Positions 9,299-17,878 of a stretch of DNA of 64,000 nt are shown here, in pieces. Location of the stretch: positions 1 to 64,000 of the forward strand of contig SHBP01000009.1 in NCBI GenBank assembly GCA_004211905.1, read 5' to 3'. This DNA is from SAR92 clade bacterium. GTDB lineage: Bacteria; Pseudomonadota; Gammaproteobacteria; Pseudomonadales; Porticoccaceae. A program made the translations under genes and the position numbers. Every line of letters begins with the position of its first letter. Positions within the stretch are counted from its first letter, which is position 1. The notes under the pieces are model-generated. The model had not been told where the DNA came from, did not search any database, and saw only the letters and a program-made list of their open reading frames with translations.

Positions 9299-10705
9299 TT
9301 AAGCCTTACTGCAATTAGGCACTGTTGCACCCACATCGCGAAGCTTTTGCAACCGATCACCCTCATAATTTGCGAACTTAATCCACTGCTTAGGGAAACG
9401 CTTTTTCTTTTTAGTATCAGCAGCCTTGACTGACTTATTAAACACCTTAACTGCATCTTTGTAACAGTGGAGGTTTATCAGCGCGCTACCCATTTTGTTG
9501 TAGTTTGAGGCTGTATTCTTGCCTACTCCTTTCCTCTCAGCTTTCAAAGAAGCGCGGTAAGCCTTTTTATCTTGACCAAGATCGAGATATATCGATGCGA
9601 TCCGATACTGCAGTTCTCCTGTATCAGAGAGCTTCGATGCTGCCTCGAATGCCTTCAACGCCTGCGGTAAGTTCTTAGCTTGAAGCCAGGCTTGTCCTAA
9701 AGTTTCAAGATTTTTTGGTGACCTATCTATAATCTCATCAGACATACCCTTTTCCATCACTACCGCAGCACGAAAAGGAACCTCAGCACCGAGATATAGA
9801 TAAGCCAAATTTAACACCTGGCCTTCGGTCTTTAACTCATTATTTAAGTAAACAACGTCGGTTGCTACTAACTGGTCAAGGTCACGCTCTAAAGATCCAT
9901 ACATACCTGCTAGCTGCCGCCAATGACTCCATTTGGGGTAGTGCTTAACAAGTTTTTCGAGAATTGAAGAGACCATAGGTAAATTGTCTCTATCATAATA
10001 AATGACTTTTTGAATATTCCAAAAGCCTTCTTTAGGGAGCAACCCTTTTGCTTCAGCTTCTGCAACACCGATATTAGCCATTTCAAGCGCTTCATCTTTG
10101 CGCTCCAAAAGATGGTAGAGCTGAGCCATCATCAAGCGCTGCTCCGCCCCGACAACAAAGGACCTCTCAGCCCAAATTTCTAGCTGCTCGATAGCTAAAC
10201 TGTACTGCTCAGTTGCTGCGTAAAATTGGCCAAGTGTTAATCGAGTATTCAATCTAAACTCTTCTTCGGCTCCATCACTCTCAACGATTTTTTTGTAATA
10301 GAGAATTGCTGACTTCATGTCATCTAGAGAATAGGAAACATAGCCCTGCATATTCCATACTTGGGTTTGTTCATAAGCAGAGTCACACACTTTCTTGCGA
10401 GACTCGATATTACTTAACATCGCGCGAGCTTCTAACCAAAGGGCGGAAACATCAGCTTTCTCATCTGCCGCTCCGGCAATACCAATTGGTCCTTTCTCCC
10501 CTTGAACTTTATCTAGAGCCTTGGCGCAAGTTTTTCCTACAGATGCTCTCTTGCGAGTTTTTACATCCTTATACTTAGGCTCTTTTTTTTCTTCTGCTGC
10601 AATAACCGAAGAGGCAAGCACTGAATCAGTTGAAATCATAGATACCAAAGATGGCATCAAAAATATCGCCCCCAGTAAAGCCAGAAGTCTTAAATTGTTC
10701 ATCAT
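9299..10705 (-). CDS. TPR-repeat periplasmic protein of the TonB2-type operon
   Basis: The 468-residue protein has an N-terminal signal sequence (MNNLRLLALLGAIFLMPSLV) and then tandem helical TPR-like repeats through most of its length, for example YEQTQVWNMQGYVSYSLDDMKSAILYYKK and LETLGQAWLQAKNLPQALKAFEAASKL. It is the last gene of the six-gene Ton operon, 10 bases after tonB. Proteins of this kind are commonly encoded with TonB2/TtpC systems in marine gammaproteobacteria, where they are thought to support the complex in the periplasm; the precise role is not known. A strong terminator follows. Confidence 0.82.
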   Translation of the reverse strand: MMNNLRLLALLGAIFLMPSLVSMISTDSVLASSVIAAEEKKEPKYKDVKTRKRASVGKTCAKALDKVQGEKGPIGIAGAADEKADVSALWLEARAMLSNIESRKKVCDSAYEQTQVWNMQGYVSYSLDDMKSAILYYKKIVESDGAEEEFRLNTRLTLGQFYAATEQYSLAIEQLEIWAERSFVVGAEQRLMMAQLYHLLERKDEALEMANIGVAEAEAKGLLPKEGFWNIQKVIYYDRDNLPMVSSILEKLVKHYPKWSHWRQLAGMYGSLERDLDQLVATDVVYLNNELKTEGQVLNLAYLYLGAEVPFRAAVVMEKGMSDEIIDRSPKNLETLGQAWLQAKNLPQALKAFEAASKLSDTGELQYRIASIYLDLGQDKKAYRASLKAERKGVGKNTASNYNKMGSALINLHCYKDAVKVFNKSVKAADTKKKKRFPKQWIKFANYEGDRLQKLRDVGATVPNCSKA

Positions 10706-10715
10706 CGCAAGCTCC

Positions 10716-11321
10716 TTATTTAGCCATATTGAAGGTGAATTTATACAACACGTTAGGCACTTCTTGACCGACTCCGTCGATTACTCGAGGGTTATACTTT
10801 AGCTTCGTTGCCGCCTTGACTGCAGCACGACCAAATCCCCAGCCTTCGGGTAATTCCTCCAGCAGCTTTGGATCCCGAACACCACCAGTAGTGGTAATGA
10901 TAACCTCCACTACAGCATACCCTTCTTTTCCACGAGTTTGCGCTCGCCGCGGGTACTGCGGTTGAGGCACATACACGGGAATATAATCAGAATCACGCGA
11001 GAAACTACCCAACCCGACATTCAAATTACCACCAACCACGGGTGCTGCCATGCTTACGGCATTATCTGGAACCTCAAAATCGATTTTGTCTTCTGGGATT
11101 TCTGGTGGCGGGGTTTCTGGTTCATCAGGCTTTTCAACATCTGTCTTCTTCACATTCTCAGTTAACTCACGCTCAACATGCAAGAAATCAGGGATCTTTA
11201 TCGCATCTCCCTCATCCAACTCTTTGCTGCCAGAATCAATTAACTTGAACATTAGGAAAACCAATCCCAACGTCACCATTAATCCAAGCCCAGCAGATAC
11301 TCCAACTCTTAATCCAGTCAT
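10716..11321 (-). CDS. tonB: TonB-family energy transducer (TonB2 type)
   Basis: The 201-residue protein has one N-terminal membrane helix (about 5-27), a short proline/glutamate-rich spacer (KPDEPETPPPEIPEDK, near 64-79) and a C-terminal TonB domain containing PQPQYPRRAQTRGKEGYAVVEV-like sequence. TonB links the proton-driven ExbB/ExbD motor to outer membrane receptors for siderophores, heme, vitamin B12 or glycans. The short spacer is typical of TonB2 rather than E. coli TonB1. It sits 9 bases after exbD. No TonB-dependent receptor gene is next to it. Confidence 0.92.
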   Translation of the reverse strand: MTGLRVGVSAGLGLMVTLGLVFLMFKLIDSGSKELDEGDAIKIPDFLHVERELTENVKKTDVEKPDEPETPPPEIPEDKIDFEVPDNAVSMAAPVVGGNLNVGLGSFSRDSDYIPVYVPQPQYPRRAQTRGKEGYAVVEVIITTTGGVRDPKLLEELPEGWGFGRAAVKAATKLKYNPRVIDGVGQEVPNVLYKFTFNMAK

Positions 11322-11330
11322 TCTATTAAC

Positions 11331-11735
11331 TCAGTCATTTTCTACAGAAATAGCTACCGGAGTGATCCCGATATCGCGAGCGATATCAGCCACTTTGGCT
11401 AGCGATTCAATATTGGACTCATTATCGGCTTGGATAACCATGCCGCCCTTAGGATTTTCATTAAACAAGCGGGTTAAATTAATTTTTAGCGCACTCGCTT
11501 CAACTCGCTTTTTATCGATCCAGTATTCATTAACTTCTGTTACCGCTACCAATATACCGACTTTTTTATATGAATCATCGGTAGTGGTATCAATTTTATT
11601 AACGACCGGCCCCGGCAATTTAATAAAAGTTGCGGTAACAATGAAAAAGATCAACATAATGAAAACCACGTCTAGCATAGGAGTCAGATCAATTGTCTGC
11701 CCTTGCGCCTGTGATTTGCCTGTTCTATTACGCAT
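11331..11735 (-). CDS. exbD: ExbD/TolR-family proton channel subunit
   Basis: This 134-residue protein has a basic N-terminus, one membrane helix (about residues 17-38) that starts with LTPMLDVVFIML, and a small periplasmic domain. Asp22 in the helix is the conserved proton-carrying residue of ExbD/TolR. With ExbB it forms the motor that energises TonB. It lies 43 bases after exbB and 9 before tonB in the same operon. Confidence 0.93.
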   Translation of the reverse strand: MRNRTGKSQAQGQTIDLTPMLDVVFIMLIFFIVTATFIKLPGPVVNKIDTTTDDSYKKVGILVAVTEVNEYWIDKKRVEASALKINLTRLFNENPKGGMVIQADNESNIESLAKVADIARDIGITPVAISVEND

Positions 11736-11778
11736 AGTTTTTTCTCATAGGTGAAGCCATAAATCCGACTTCAGCCAC

Positions 11779-12303
11779 TTAGTGATCCATGATCAAATGA
11801 TCTTCTAGGAGATTCTTTTCCTGCTCAGCAATACGCTCGACATAGGTCATGCCAAACACCCCTGATAGCGCAGCTACCATTCCCGACATGGTCGGTACTG
11901 TTGCTTTAGAAACACCCCCTGCCATTGCTTTGACATCGCCGCCGCCGGTAAACGCCATAACGTCAAACACTGTAATCATTCCCGTCACCGTACCTAGCAA
12001 CCCAAACAAGGGCGCCACAGCAACGAGGGTTTTGATCATCATCATATTAGTATCTATCTCGATACTCACTTCGGAGATTAGTTTTTCTCTAATCTGATGA
12101 GCGTGTTTAGACTTACGTTCTTTTCGCTCCTCCCAACTATCAAGAGCTCTTTGAACGTCAACGCCAACCATAGAACGGAGATACCACATGCGCTCGAAAA
12201 TAAGGGTCCACATGACGAATAGCAGGATGACGATCGCCCAAAGAACGTCGCCTCCTGAATCCATAAATTTACCCATTTCCGCAATCGTATCAACGAAAAA
12301 CAT
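11779..12303 (-). CDS. exbB: ExbB/TolQ/MotA-family proton channel subunit
   Basis: The 174-residue protein has three membrane helices (about 17-38, 88-110, 128-150) and the family segment LVAVAPLFGLLGTVTGMITVF, with Thr residues in the pore-lining helices. It is the short ExbB2-type subunit. Its ATG at 12303 is separated from the stop of the TtpC-like gene by a single base, which suggests translational coupling. It is a second MotA/TolQ/ExbB-domain protein in the operon, beside the TtpC-like one. Confidence 0.92.
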   Translation of the reverse strand: MFFVDTIAEMGKFMDSGGDVLWAIVILLFVMWTLIFERMWYLRSMVGVDVQRALDSWEERKERKSKHAHQIREKLISEVSIEIDTNMMMIKTLVAVAPLFGLLGTVTGMITVFDVMAFTGGGDVKAMAGGVSKATVPTMSGMVAALSGVFGMTYVERIAEQEKNLLEDHLIMDH

Positions 12304-12304
12304 G

Positions 12305-13672
12305 TTAGCGGCCCTCTACTGATCCAGCCACAATACCAGCGCTTTGCTCTTCTAGAACATGCAAAATGCGCTGAGCTTTTCCGTTCACAAGGGTATGCAT
12401 AAGAACCGTTGGAATCGCAACCACCAGACCGAGAACTGTCGTGATCAATGCTTGAGAAATACCACCGGCCATTGCCTTAGGATCTCCAGCACCGAATAAA
12501 GTAATCATCTGGAAGGTAATAATCATACCGGTTACTGTTCCTAGAAGGCCCATTAAAGGCGCCACCATCGATATAACTTTTAGTAGGTTCAGGCCTGATT
12601 CAATCTCGGGACGTTCTTTGAGCACGGCTTCATGCAATTTCAACTCTAAGGACTCTGCATCAAGCTTTGGATTGTCTGCAGCGACCTGCAACACTCGACC
12701 CAATGGGTTGTTAGTGTCTGAGGTGTCAGATTGAAGCTGCGCAGTAACCTGGCTAGACATTCCCATTAAAACAACGAAACGCCATGCGGCTAGAGCAATT
12801 GCGAAAGCAAAGACCGCAGTAATAACATAACCCACAATTCCACCAAAATGCCAACGTTCTACCAATGTTGGAGTATTGATCAAAGCACGCAACAATCCAC
12901 CACCAAGAGGTCCAGTGGGGTCTAAGCCAACCTTAGTGAAGCCAGCAGTCGCTGCTTGCAAATCTGCAGCGCCCGCCTGATGTCCAGCTGGCTGCCGAGC
13001 TAGCTCTGAAACTAATCCAGTGGTCGGGCTGTATTCAAGATACATGCCATTTGCGACAAGGTTATAAGTACCAACTCGCACGACATCCATTTCAGCTTGC
13101 TCACCATTGGCAAGAAGCACTGATCGATTGAAACTGACGATGCGTGAACTCTCAACCATTTCTCGCTGTTGCTCATACCACAACTGCTCAATATCTTCTA
13201 TGGATGGCAAACGAGTATCACTGCTCATCTTGGCAATCAACTCATCAAGAAATTCTGTACGTCCAGGAATCTGCGCACTGACGATCGACTGATTAAGGTT
13301 TGCGCGAATATCACCGGCAGCCCCCGTAAGATGACCAAAGAGCTCTTTAAGAGACCCAAGCCGCTTGTCACGCTGTTCACGGAGCTTAGCAATCTGGATG
13401 TCATTATCTCGAATAGTTTGCTCTAATCGGTCTGAACGACGTTCTTCAGCGGCCTTGGAGTTCTCGGCCTGTTTGAGTAGCTGCGCTTGTTTGCGCTGAT
13501 CGCCCATAAATGTCGCTTCCCGCTGACGAGAATCTGCAGTCTCAGAAATAGACGAGCTTTCAATCATCTGTAGTAACTCATCCAAGCTTTTAGCATCTTG
13601 ACCAAATGCGGGCAAACTGAATGCGGCAACGGCTATAAAGGCCGCAAAAACATTAACAAATTTAGTTTTCAT
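12305..13672 (-). CDS. TtpC-like protein: coiled coil plus MotA/TolQ/ExbB domain
   Basis: The 455-residue product has a signal sequence (1-24), a long charged coiled-coil region (about 45-115, AEERRSDRLEQTIRDNDIQI), a middle periplasmic part, and a C-terminal MotA/TolQ/ExbB membrane domain (about 270-450) with VAPLMGLLGTVTGMIITFQ. This is the architecture of TtpC, the fourth essential component of Vibrio TonB2 systems. It overlaps the DUF3450 gene by 4 bases (ATGA) and is 1 base from exbB, so the three are probably co-translated. The symbol ttpC is used in Vibrio; I leave it blank because orthology was judged by eye only. Confidence 0.87.
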   Translation of the reverse strand: MKTKFVNVFAAFIAVAAFSLPAFGQDAKSLDELLQMIESSSISETADSRQREATFMGDQRKQAQLLKQAENSKAAEERRSDRLEQTIRDNDIQIAKLREQRDKRLGSLKELFGHLTGAAGDIRANLNQSIVSAQIPGRTEFLDELIAKMSSDTRLPSIEDIEQLWYEQQREMVESSRIVSFNRSVLLANGEQAEMDVVRVGTYNLVANGMYLEYSPTTGLVSELARQPAGHQAGAADLQAATAGFTKVGLDPTGPLGGGLLRALINTPTLVERWHFGGIVGYVITAVFAFAIALAAWRFVVLMGMSSQVTAQLQSDTSDTNNPLGRVLQVAADNPKLDAESLELKLHEAVLKERPEIESGLNLLKVISMVAPLMGLLGTVTGMIITFQMITLFGAGDPKAMAGGISQALITTVLGLVVAIPTVLMHTLVNGKAQRILHVLEEQSAGIVAGSVEGR

Positions 13673-14451
13673 TGTGCTGCCTCCGGCGCTGTAATTGGCA
13701 TTTCCATCACGTCCTGAGTATTGAGTTTCTTAGCAATACGAATACCCTGATCAATCGGTCGACGATATTCAGAATCCAGCGTCTCCCAAGAACCAGTAGT
13801 CTTGTTCCAAGCTCCGGACTGAGACTTATCTTTTGTCTGATACATCAAGGCGACTCGACCAATTCGCAGCATATCAACTTCAACTTCCGATCCATCTGCA
13901 TTGATGTCGATCATGTCTCGGTATGACTCTAGAGACAAACTATATTCAGACTCAATATCATAAAGCTCAAGAATTTGGCGGAATTTTTCCGCTGCAGAAA
14001 ATTTGGCGCTATCAAGATTTATATTTAAATCAGCAATTGCATCAAGACGATCGTCTTTCTTAAATGGCATATCGAGCGCAACAAAATCTTCAAGCCCAGC
14101 AAGCATACTAACCATGAGTGGCGTAACGCCTCGCTCAATGACCGTAGCATTAGCAATAGACTCTTTCAGCTCAGCCATCATTACCTTCTGGCTATCAATC
14201 TGACGGTCTAACTGCGAATTATAGACCCGCAAAGATTCGATTTGCTTATTTACCTGTTTGAATTCTTGTAACAGCTCATCAGTTTGATCAGCAATACGAT
14301 CAACCTTGGTCTGCGACGTTTTGGCTGTTTGAACCTTAGCGGCTCCAGCTTTCAGCACATCACTCACTTCAGTTGCCTGAACTGCAGTTGCAGTCAGACC
14401 ACCGACAAGAGCGCTTATAAGTGCCAATGCTTTTAGTGGTTGCTTTTTCAT
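13669..14451 (-). CDS. DUF3450 family periplasmic coiled-coil protein
   Basis: The 260-residue protein has a signal peptide (about 1-26, ending AVQA) and a long helical region (about 45-105) rich in Gln/Glu/Lys, followed by a conserved domain with EVEVDMLRIGRVALMYQT (about 195). It belongs to DUF3450, regularly the first gene of operons with TtpC, ExbB, ExbD and TonB2. It likely works with the coiled coil of the TtpC-like partner in the periplasm, but its biochemical role is not established. GAGGGA precedes the ATG. It opens the operon, with about 300 bases of non-coding DNA upstream. Confidence 0.85.
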   Translation of the reverse strand: MKKQPLKALALISALVGGLTATAVQATEVSDVLKAGAAKVQTAKTSQTKVDRIADQTDELLQEFKQVNKQIESLRVYNSQLDRQIDSQKVMMAELKESIANATVIERGVTPLMVSMLAGLEDFVALDMPFKKDDRLDAIADLNINLDSAKFSAAEKFRQILELYDIESEYSLSLESYRDMIDINADGSEVEVDMLRIGRVALMYQTKDKSQSGAWNKTTGSWETLDSEYRRPIDQGIRIAKKLNTQDVMEMPITAPEAAQ

Positions 14452-14758
14452 GGTTCCCTCAATTTGGGTCTATCAGTTTAATATTCTTACGGCAATTTAG
14501 GACATTGCCTTCGTTCAAGAAACTTTGTGAAGATTTTCTTGGCCGTCCTTTTTAACAGTCTCAACTTTAAGAATCAACACGGTGGGCCGCAAAATGAAGC
14601 TTTCATGCTTTAACCGTAAATTCTGTTACTTAAGGTAACAAATATTTCTTTAAGTTTACTTAGCAGCGTCTATTGAATAGCAATCATTTCTGCATCGATG
14701 GGTCCATCAATTCCTAAGCTAGACTCATCGTCAGAGTTCCTACCTCAGATAAGATAAT
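14452..14758. other. intergenic region between folA and the Ton operon
   Basis: This 307-base stretch should carry the promoter of the leftward Ton operon and the end of the folA transcript. It contains the 17-bp inverted repeat TGTTAC-TTAAG-GTAACA at 14624-14640, about 175 bases upstream of the first Ton gene, a candidate operator. A 25-codon open stretch just after folA has no start codon and no ribosome site. I do not see a Fur box or a clear terminator. Confidence 0.5.
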
Positions 14759-15256
14759 TTAGTCCCGATCCAAAACCAAAAACTGATAGGGATGCTTGTC
14801 AATAGTTTCCGGTAATTTGACGCTAGTTTGAGACCAATTGTTAAGATCGATGTTAGGGAAAAATGCGTCTCCCTCCACATCCGCATCAACCTGTGTTAGG
14901 TAAATTCGATCCGCAAGGTCAAGCGTCATACGATAAATTTGCTCGCCTCCAATCACCATGATTTCGTCAACATCGGCAGCCTCACAGGCTATTTCGCCAG
15001 CCAACAGCGCTTGCTCTACGGACTGCACCACTTCTACACCGTCTGAAATCCACTGAGGGTCTCTGGTGAGAACAATATTAGCTCGACCCGGCAGGGGTCG
15101 ACCAATAGAGTCAAAGGTTTTACGGCCCATAATTAAAGGCTTACCCATGGTTACAGATTTAAAATACTTAAGGTCTTCTGGCAAATACCAAGGGAGTTGA
15201 TTGTTAAGTCCAATCGCGCCATTACGGCTAACGGCAACAATCAGCGATATCTTCAT
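14759..15256 (-). CDS. folA: dihydrofolate reductase
   Basis: FolA reduces dihydrofolate to tetrahydrofolate with NADPH, renewing the cofactor spent by ThyA. The 165-residue protein shows ISLIVAVSRNGAIG, NQLPWYLPEDLKYFK (Trp and acidic Asp of the active site near residues 22-28), GRKTFDSIGRPLPGR and VIGGEQIY. It starts 12 bases after thyA and completes the lgt-thyA-folA run. Length and motifs are standard for the chromosomal type. Confidence 0.96.
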   Translation of the reverse strand: MKISLIVAVSRNGAIGLNNQLPWYLPEDLKYFKSVTMGKPLIMGRKTFDSIGRPLPGRANIVLTRDPQWISDGVEVVQSVEQALLAGEIACEAADVDEIMVIGGEQIYRMTLDLADRIYLTQVDADVEGDAFFPNIDLNNWSQTSVKLPETIDKHPYQFLVLDRD

Positions 15257-15268
15257 AGGATAAGCCTC

Positions 15269-16174
15269 TTAAACAGCAACAGGTGCCGCAATCGGTCCAT
15301 GTGATTGATAGTTTTGCAACTCGAAATCATCAAAGACAAAATCAAACAAACAGGTAACCTGAGGATTAATTTTCATGGTAGGCAAATCAAAGGTTGATCG
15401 CGATAACTGCTCTTCCACCTGATCCATATGATTAAGGTAAAGATGCGCATCACCAAACGTGTGCACAAAATCACCAAGTCCTAAGCCCGAGACCTGCGCG
15501 ATCATCATGGTGAGTATGGCATAGGACGCTATATTGAAGGGCACCCCGAGAAACACATCAGCACTGCGCTGGTAGAGCTGACAACTTAATCTCCCGTTCA
15601 CCACATAAAACTGAAATAAACTATGGCAGGGGGGCAACCCAGACTTGACCATGACAGGAATGTCCTGTGGATTCCAAGCTGAAACAATTAATCTTCTGGA
15701 GTCTGGATTACTCTTGATGTCTTCTATTAATTGGGTCAACTGATCAACTCCCCCAAAATTTCGCCACTGCTTCCCGTAAACGGGGCCGAGATCACCATAT
15801 TGCGCAGCAAAGTCGCTGTCAGTTTTAATTTTTTCGATAAACTCTTTCATCACTGCGCGCCACTCGGGCGAATACTTTTTTAAGGAACTGTCTTGGCCTG
15901 TCTCCCTTAGCCAATTTTGATAAGGCCAGTCATTCCATATTCCCACACCATTTTCTACAAGGTAACGAATATTGGTGTCACCGCGAATGAACCACAATAG
16001 TTCATGCAAAATAGATTTTAGGTGTACTTTTTTGCTCGTTACCAAAGGAAATCCAAGGGCCAAATCAAAACGCATCTGGTGTCCAAAAATACTCACTGTC
16101 CCAGTACCGGTGCGATCTTCTTTTTTAACACCGTGATCTCGAATATGGCGAACTAAATCTAAATATTGTTGCAT
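15269..16174 (-). CDS. thyA: thymidylate synthase
   Basis: ThyA methylates dUMP to dTMP using methylene-tetrahydrofolate. The 301-residue protein has the nucleophile Cys183 in [12 protein letters not shown], the arginine pair [12 protein letters not shown] that binds phosphate, and the C-terminal folate-closing tail ending AAPVAV. It is longer than the 264-residue E. coli enzyme because of an extra segment at about residues 86-125, which is common in a second ThyA length class. Its ATG shares one base with the lgt stop (TAATG), so it is translationally coupled. Confidence 0.96.
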   Translation of the reverse strand: MQQYLDLVRHIRDHGVKKEDRTGTGTVSIFGHQMRFDLALGFPLVTSKKVHLKSILHELLWFIRGDTNIRYLVENGVGIWNDWPYQNWLRETGQDSSLKKYSPEWRAVMKEFIEKIKTDSDFAAQYGDLGPVYGKQWRNFGGVDQLTQLIEDIKSNPDSRRLIVSAWNPQDIPVMVKSGLPPCHSLFQFYVVNGRLSCQLYQRSADVFLGVPFNIASYAILTMMIAQVSGLGLGDFVHTFGDAHLYLNHMDQVEEQLSRSTFDLPTMKINPQVTCLFDFVFDDFELQNYQSHGPIAAPVAV

Positions 16175-16989
16175 TAGGAGCGCTCACTCTTAAGTAATCC
16201 TTGAACACTTTTCCGCATCAGCCATAGCCCCACAATAATCATAGGGATACACAGAGTTTGTCCTCTGGTCATCCAATTAAACGATTCGAGCAGCGCCGAT
16301 TGGCCCGAAAACTGTGCATCTGGCTGTCGTACGAATTCAACACAAAATCGAAATACGCCATATAGAATCAAGAACAGACCTCCAACTTCTCCGCGCAAAC
16401 GAGGTTTGCTGGCAAACCAGTTGATAATCAGGAATAAGACAAGCCCCTCTAAAGCTGCCTCATACAGCTGCGATGGGTGCCTTGGTAATAATTCGGGATC
16501 AGCGGGGAACACCATAGCCCAAGGCACATCGGTCGGCCTTCCATAAAGCTCTTGACCAATAAAGTTACCGAAGCGGCCAAACATAAGACCAGTAGGCACT
16601 AGCGGTGCTGCAAAATCACCCAAGCTGAGAAAGGAAATTTGATATTTTCGACTATAGATAAGTATTGCTATAACAACACCCATTAACCCGCCATGGAAAG
16701 ACATTCCACCCTCCCAAATACGAATCAACATAGCGGGGTCTGCCAGCCACTTGTCGGCACTGTAAAAAAACATGTAGCCAATACGGCCGCCTAAGATGAC
16801 GCCCCAGGCTCCATAAACAATGAGATCTTCCACCTGATTCTTTTTGATCGGGGACCATGGCCGCTGGCTATTGCGCAGCGCTAAACGCCAAGCAACAAGA
16901 AATGCCAAAAGGTACATAACGCCATACCAATGAATCTGCAACGGTCCGATAGATAAGGCCACGGGATCTATAGATGGGTAAGACAACAT
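16174..16989 (-). CDS. lgt: phosphatidylglycerol-prolipoprotein diacylglyceryl transferase
   Basis: Lgt is an inner membrane enzyme that adds diacylglycerol from phosphatidylglycerol to the lipobox cysteine of prolipoproteins. The 271-residue protein has about seven membrane helices, the HGG-containing MSFHGGLMG segment (about 93-101) and the Lgt signature [17 protein letters not shown]. It is followed by thyA with a one-base overlap. The product would modify lipoproteins such as the small one encoded at 35.8-36.0 kb. Confidence 0.96.
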   Translation of the reverse strand: MLSYPSIDPVALSIGPLQIHWYGVMYLLAFLVAWRLALRNSQRPWSPIKKNQVEDLIVYGAWGVILGGRIGYMFFYSADKWLADPAMLIRIWEGGMSFHGGLMGVVIAILIYSRKYQISFLSLGDFAAPLVPTGLMFGRFGNFIGQELYGRPTDVPWAMVFPADPELLPRHPSQLYEAALEGLVLFLIINWFASKPRLRGEVGGLFLILYGVFRFCVEFVRQPDAQFSGQSALLESFNWMTRGQTLCIPMIIVGLWLMRKSVQGLLKSERS

Positions 16990-17095
16990 TAGAAGGAGCT
17001 TCTCTTAAGTATTCAGGAATATGATCATAGCGGTTTCTGTCCGTTACTGCCAAGAATGATGACAGAGAAAAGGAGAAATAGTTATACTGTTTTGT

Positions 17096-17878
17096 ATGTG
17101 TTTACTTGCCGTTGCTTTTCGTATGCATTCCGATGCGCCGCTGATTGTCATCTCTAATAGAGACGAATTTTATGAACGTCCAACGCTCCCAATGCATTGG
17201 TGGACTGACGAGGCAATTCTTGCAGGTCGAGATCAACAAGCAAAGGGTACCTGGCTTGGGATATCGAAAAATGGACGCTTTGCTGCAGTGACGAACTTTC
17301 GTAATATTCGGCGTGATGCCATGCCACAAACTAAGTCTCGCTCTCGCGGCGAACTGGTTACTGGGTTTCTTTCTTCAACTAGGGATGTGCATCAGTGGGC
17401 AAGCTCGCTTAATAGTTCTTTGTCGGATTATGATGGATTTAATTTGATGATTTTTGATGGCATAACTTTACTCTATGTCAATAATCAAGGTGATCCTGTA
17501 CAAGTACTTGAGCCGGGAGTTTATGCCCTTAGCAATCATCGCTTGGACAGTCCTTGGCCCAAGGTAGATTATGCTCGAGAGCAACTAGAAAGAGTATTAT
17601 CCGCAGACACTATAAATCAAGCCACCTTACCTACATTGCTAAATACTCTCGCTCTAGAAAAGACTTATGCGCCTCATCTGCTCCCCGATACGGGTATTAC
17701 TGTGGAATGGGAAACACTTCTTTCATCGCCCTTTATCATCTCAGAAGGGTATGGTACTCGCGCTGCAACAGCTATAATAATATCTCCCGAAGGAAAGGTG
17801 AGCGCGGCAGAACAAGGTTTTGAAAATGGAGAAAAACTGGGTTTTAATCAGTTTGACTATCAAATCCTAGGCAATTAA
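17096..17878 (+). CDS. NRDE family (TANGO2-like) protein
   Basis: The 260-residue protein begins MCLLAVAF and has the name-giving NRDE in VISNRDEFYERP (about 20-23), followed by WLGISKNGRFAAVTNFRN and TRSRGELVTGFL-type sequence. The family has an Ntn-hydrolase-like look with the conserved Cys at position 2, but its reaction is unsettled; the eukaryotic TANGO2 has been linked to heme and lipid handling. The ATG at 17096 is fixed by the conserved MC start. It is divergent from lgt, and its last 12 bases overlap the end of ptsP on the other strand. Confidence 0.9.
   Translation: MCLLAVAFRMHSDAPLIVISNRDEFYERPTLPMHWWTDEAILAGRDQQAKGTWLGISKNGRFAAVTNFRNIRRDAMPQTKSRSRGELVTGFLSSTRDVHQWASSLNSSLSDYDGFNLMIFDGITLLYVNNQGDPVQVLEPGVYALSNHRLDSPWPKVDYAREQLERVLSADTINQATLPTLLNTLALEKTYAPHLLPDTGITVEWETLLSSPFIISEGYGTRAATAIIISPEGKVSAAEQGFENGEKLGFNQFDYQILGN

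Noticed and set aside
11050-11754. A 234-codon open frame on the plus strand across the tonB/exbD genes, rich in Ser/Thr/Ile
   Set aside because: It is antisense to well-supported tonB and exbD, has low-complexity composition and no ribosome site or family features.
14678-14758. A 25-codon open stretch on the minus strand just after folA (ending DAEMIAIQ)
   Set aside because: It has no start codon and no ribosome site, and is flanked by a stop on both sides. It could be a relic of a lost gene but there is no supporting evidence.
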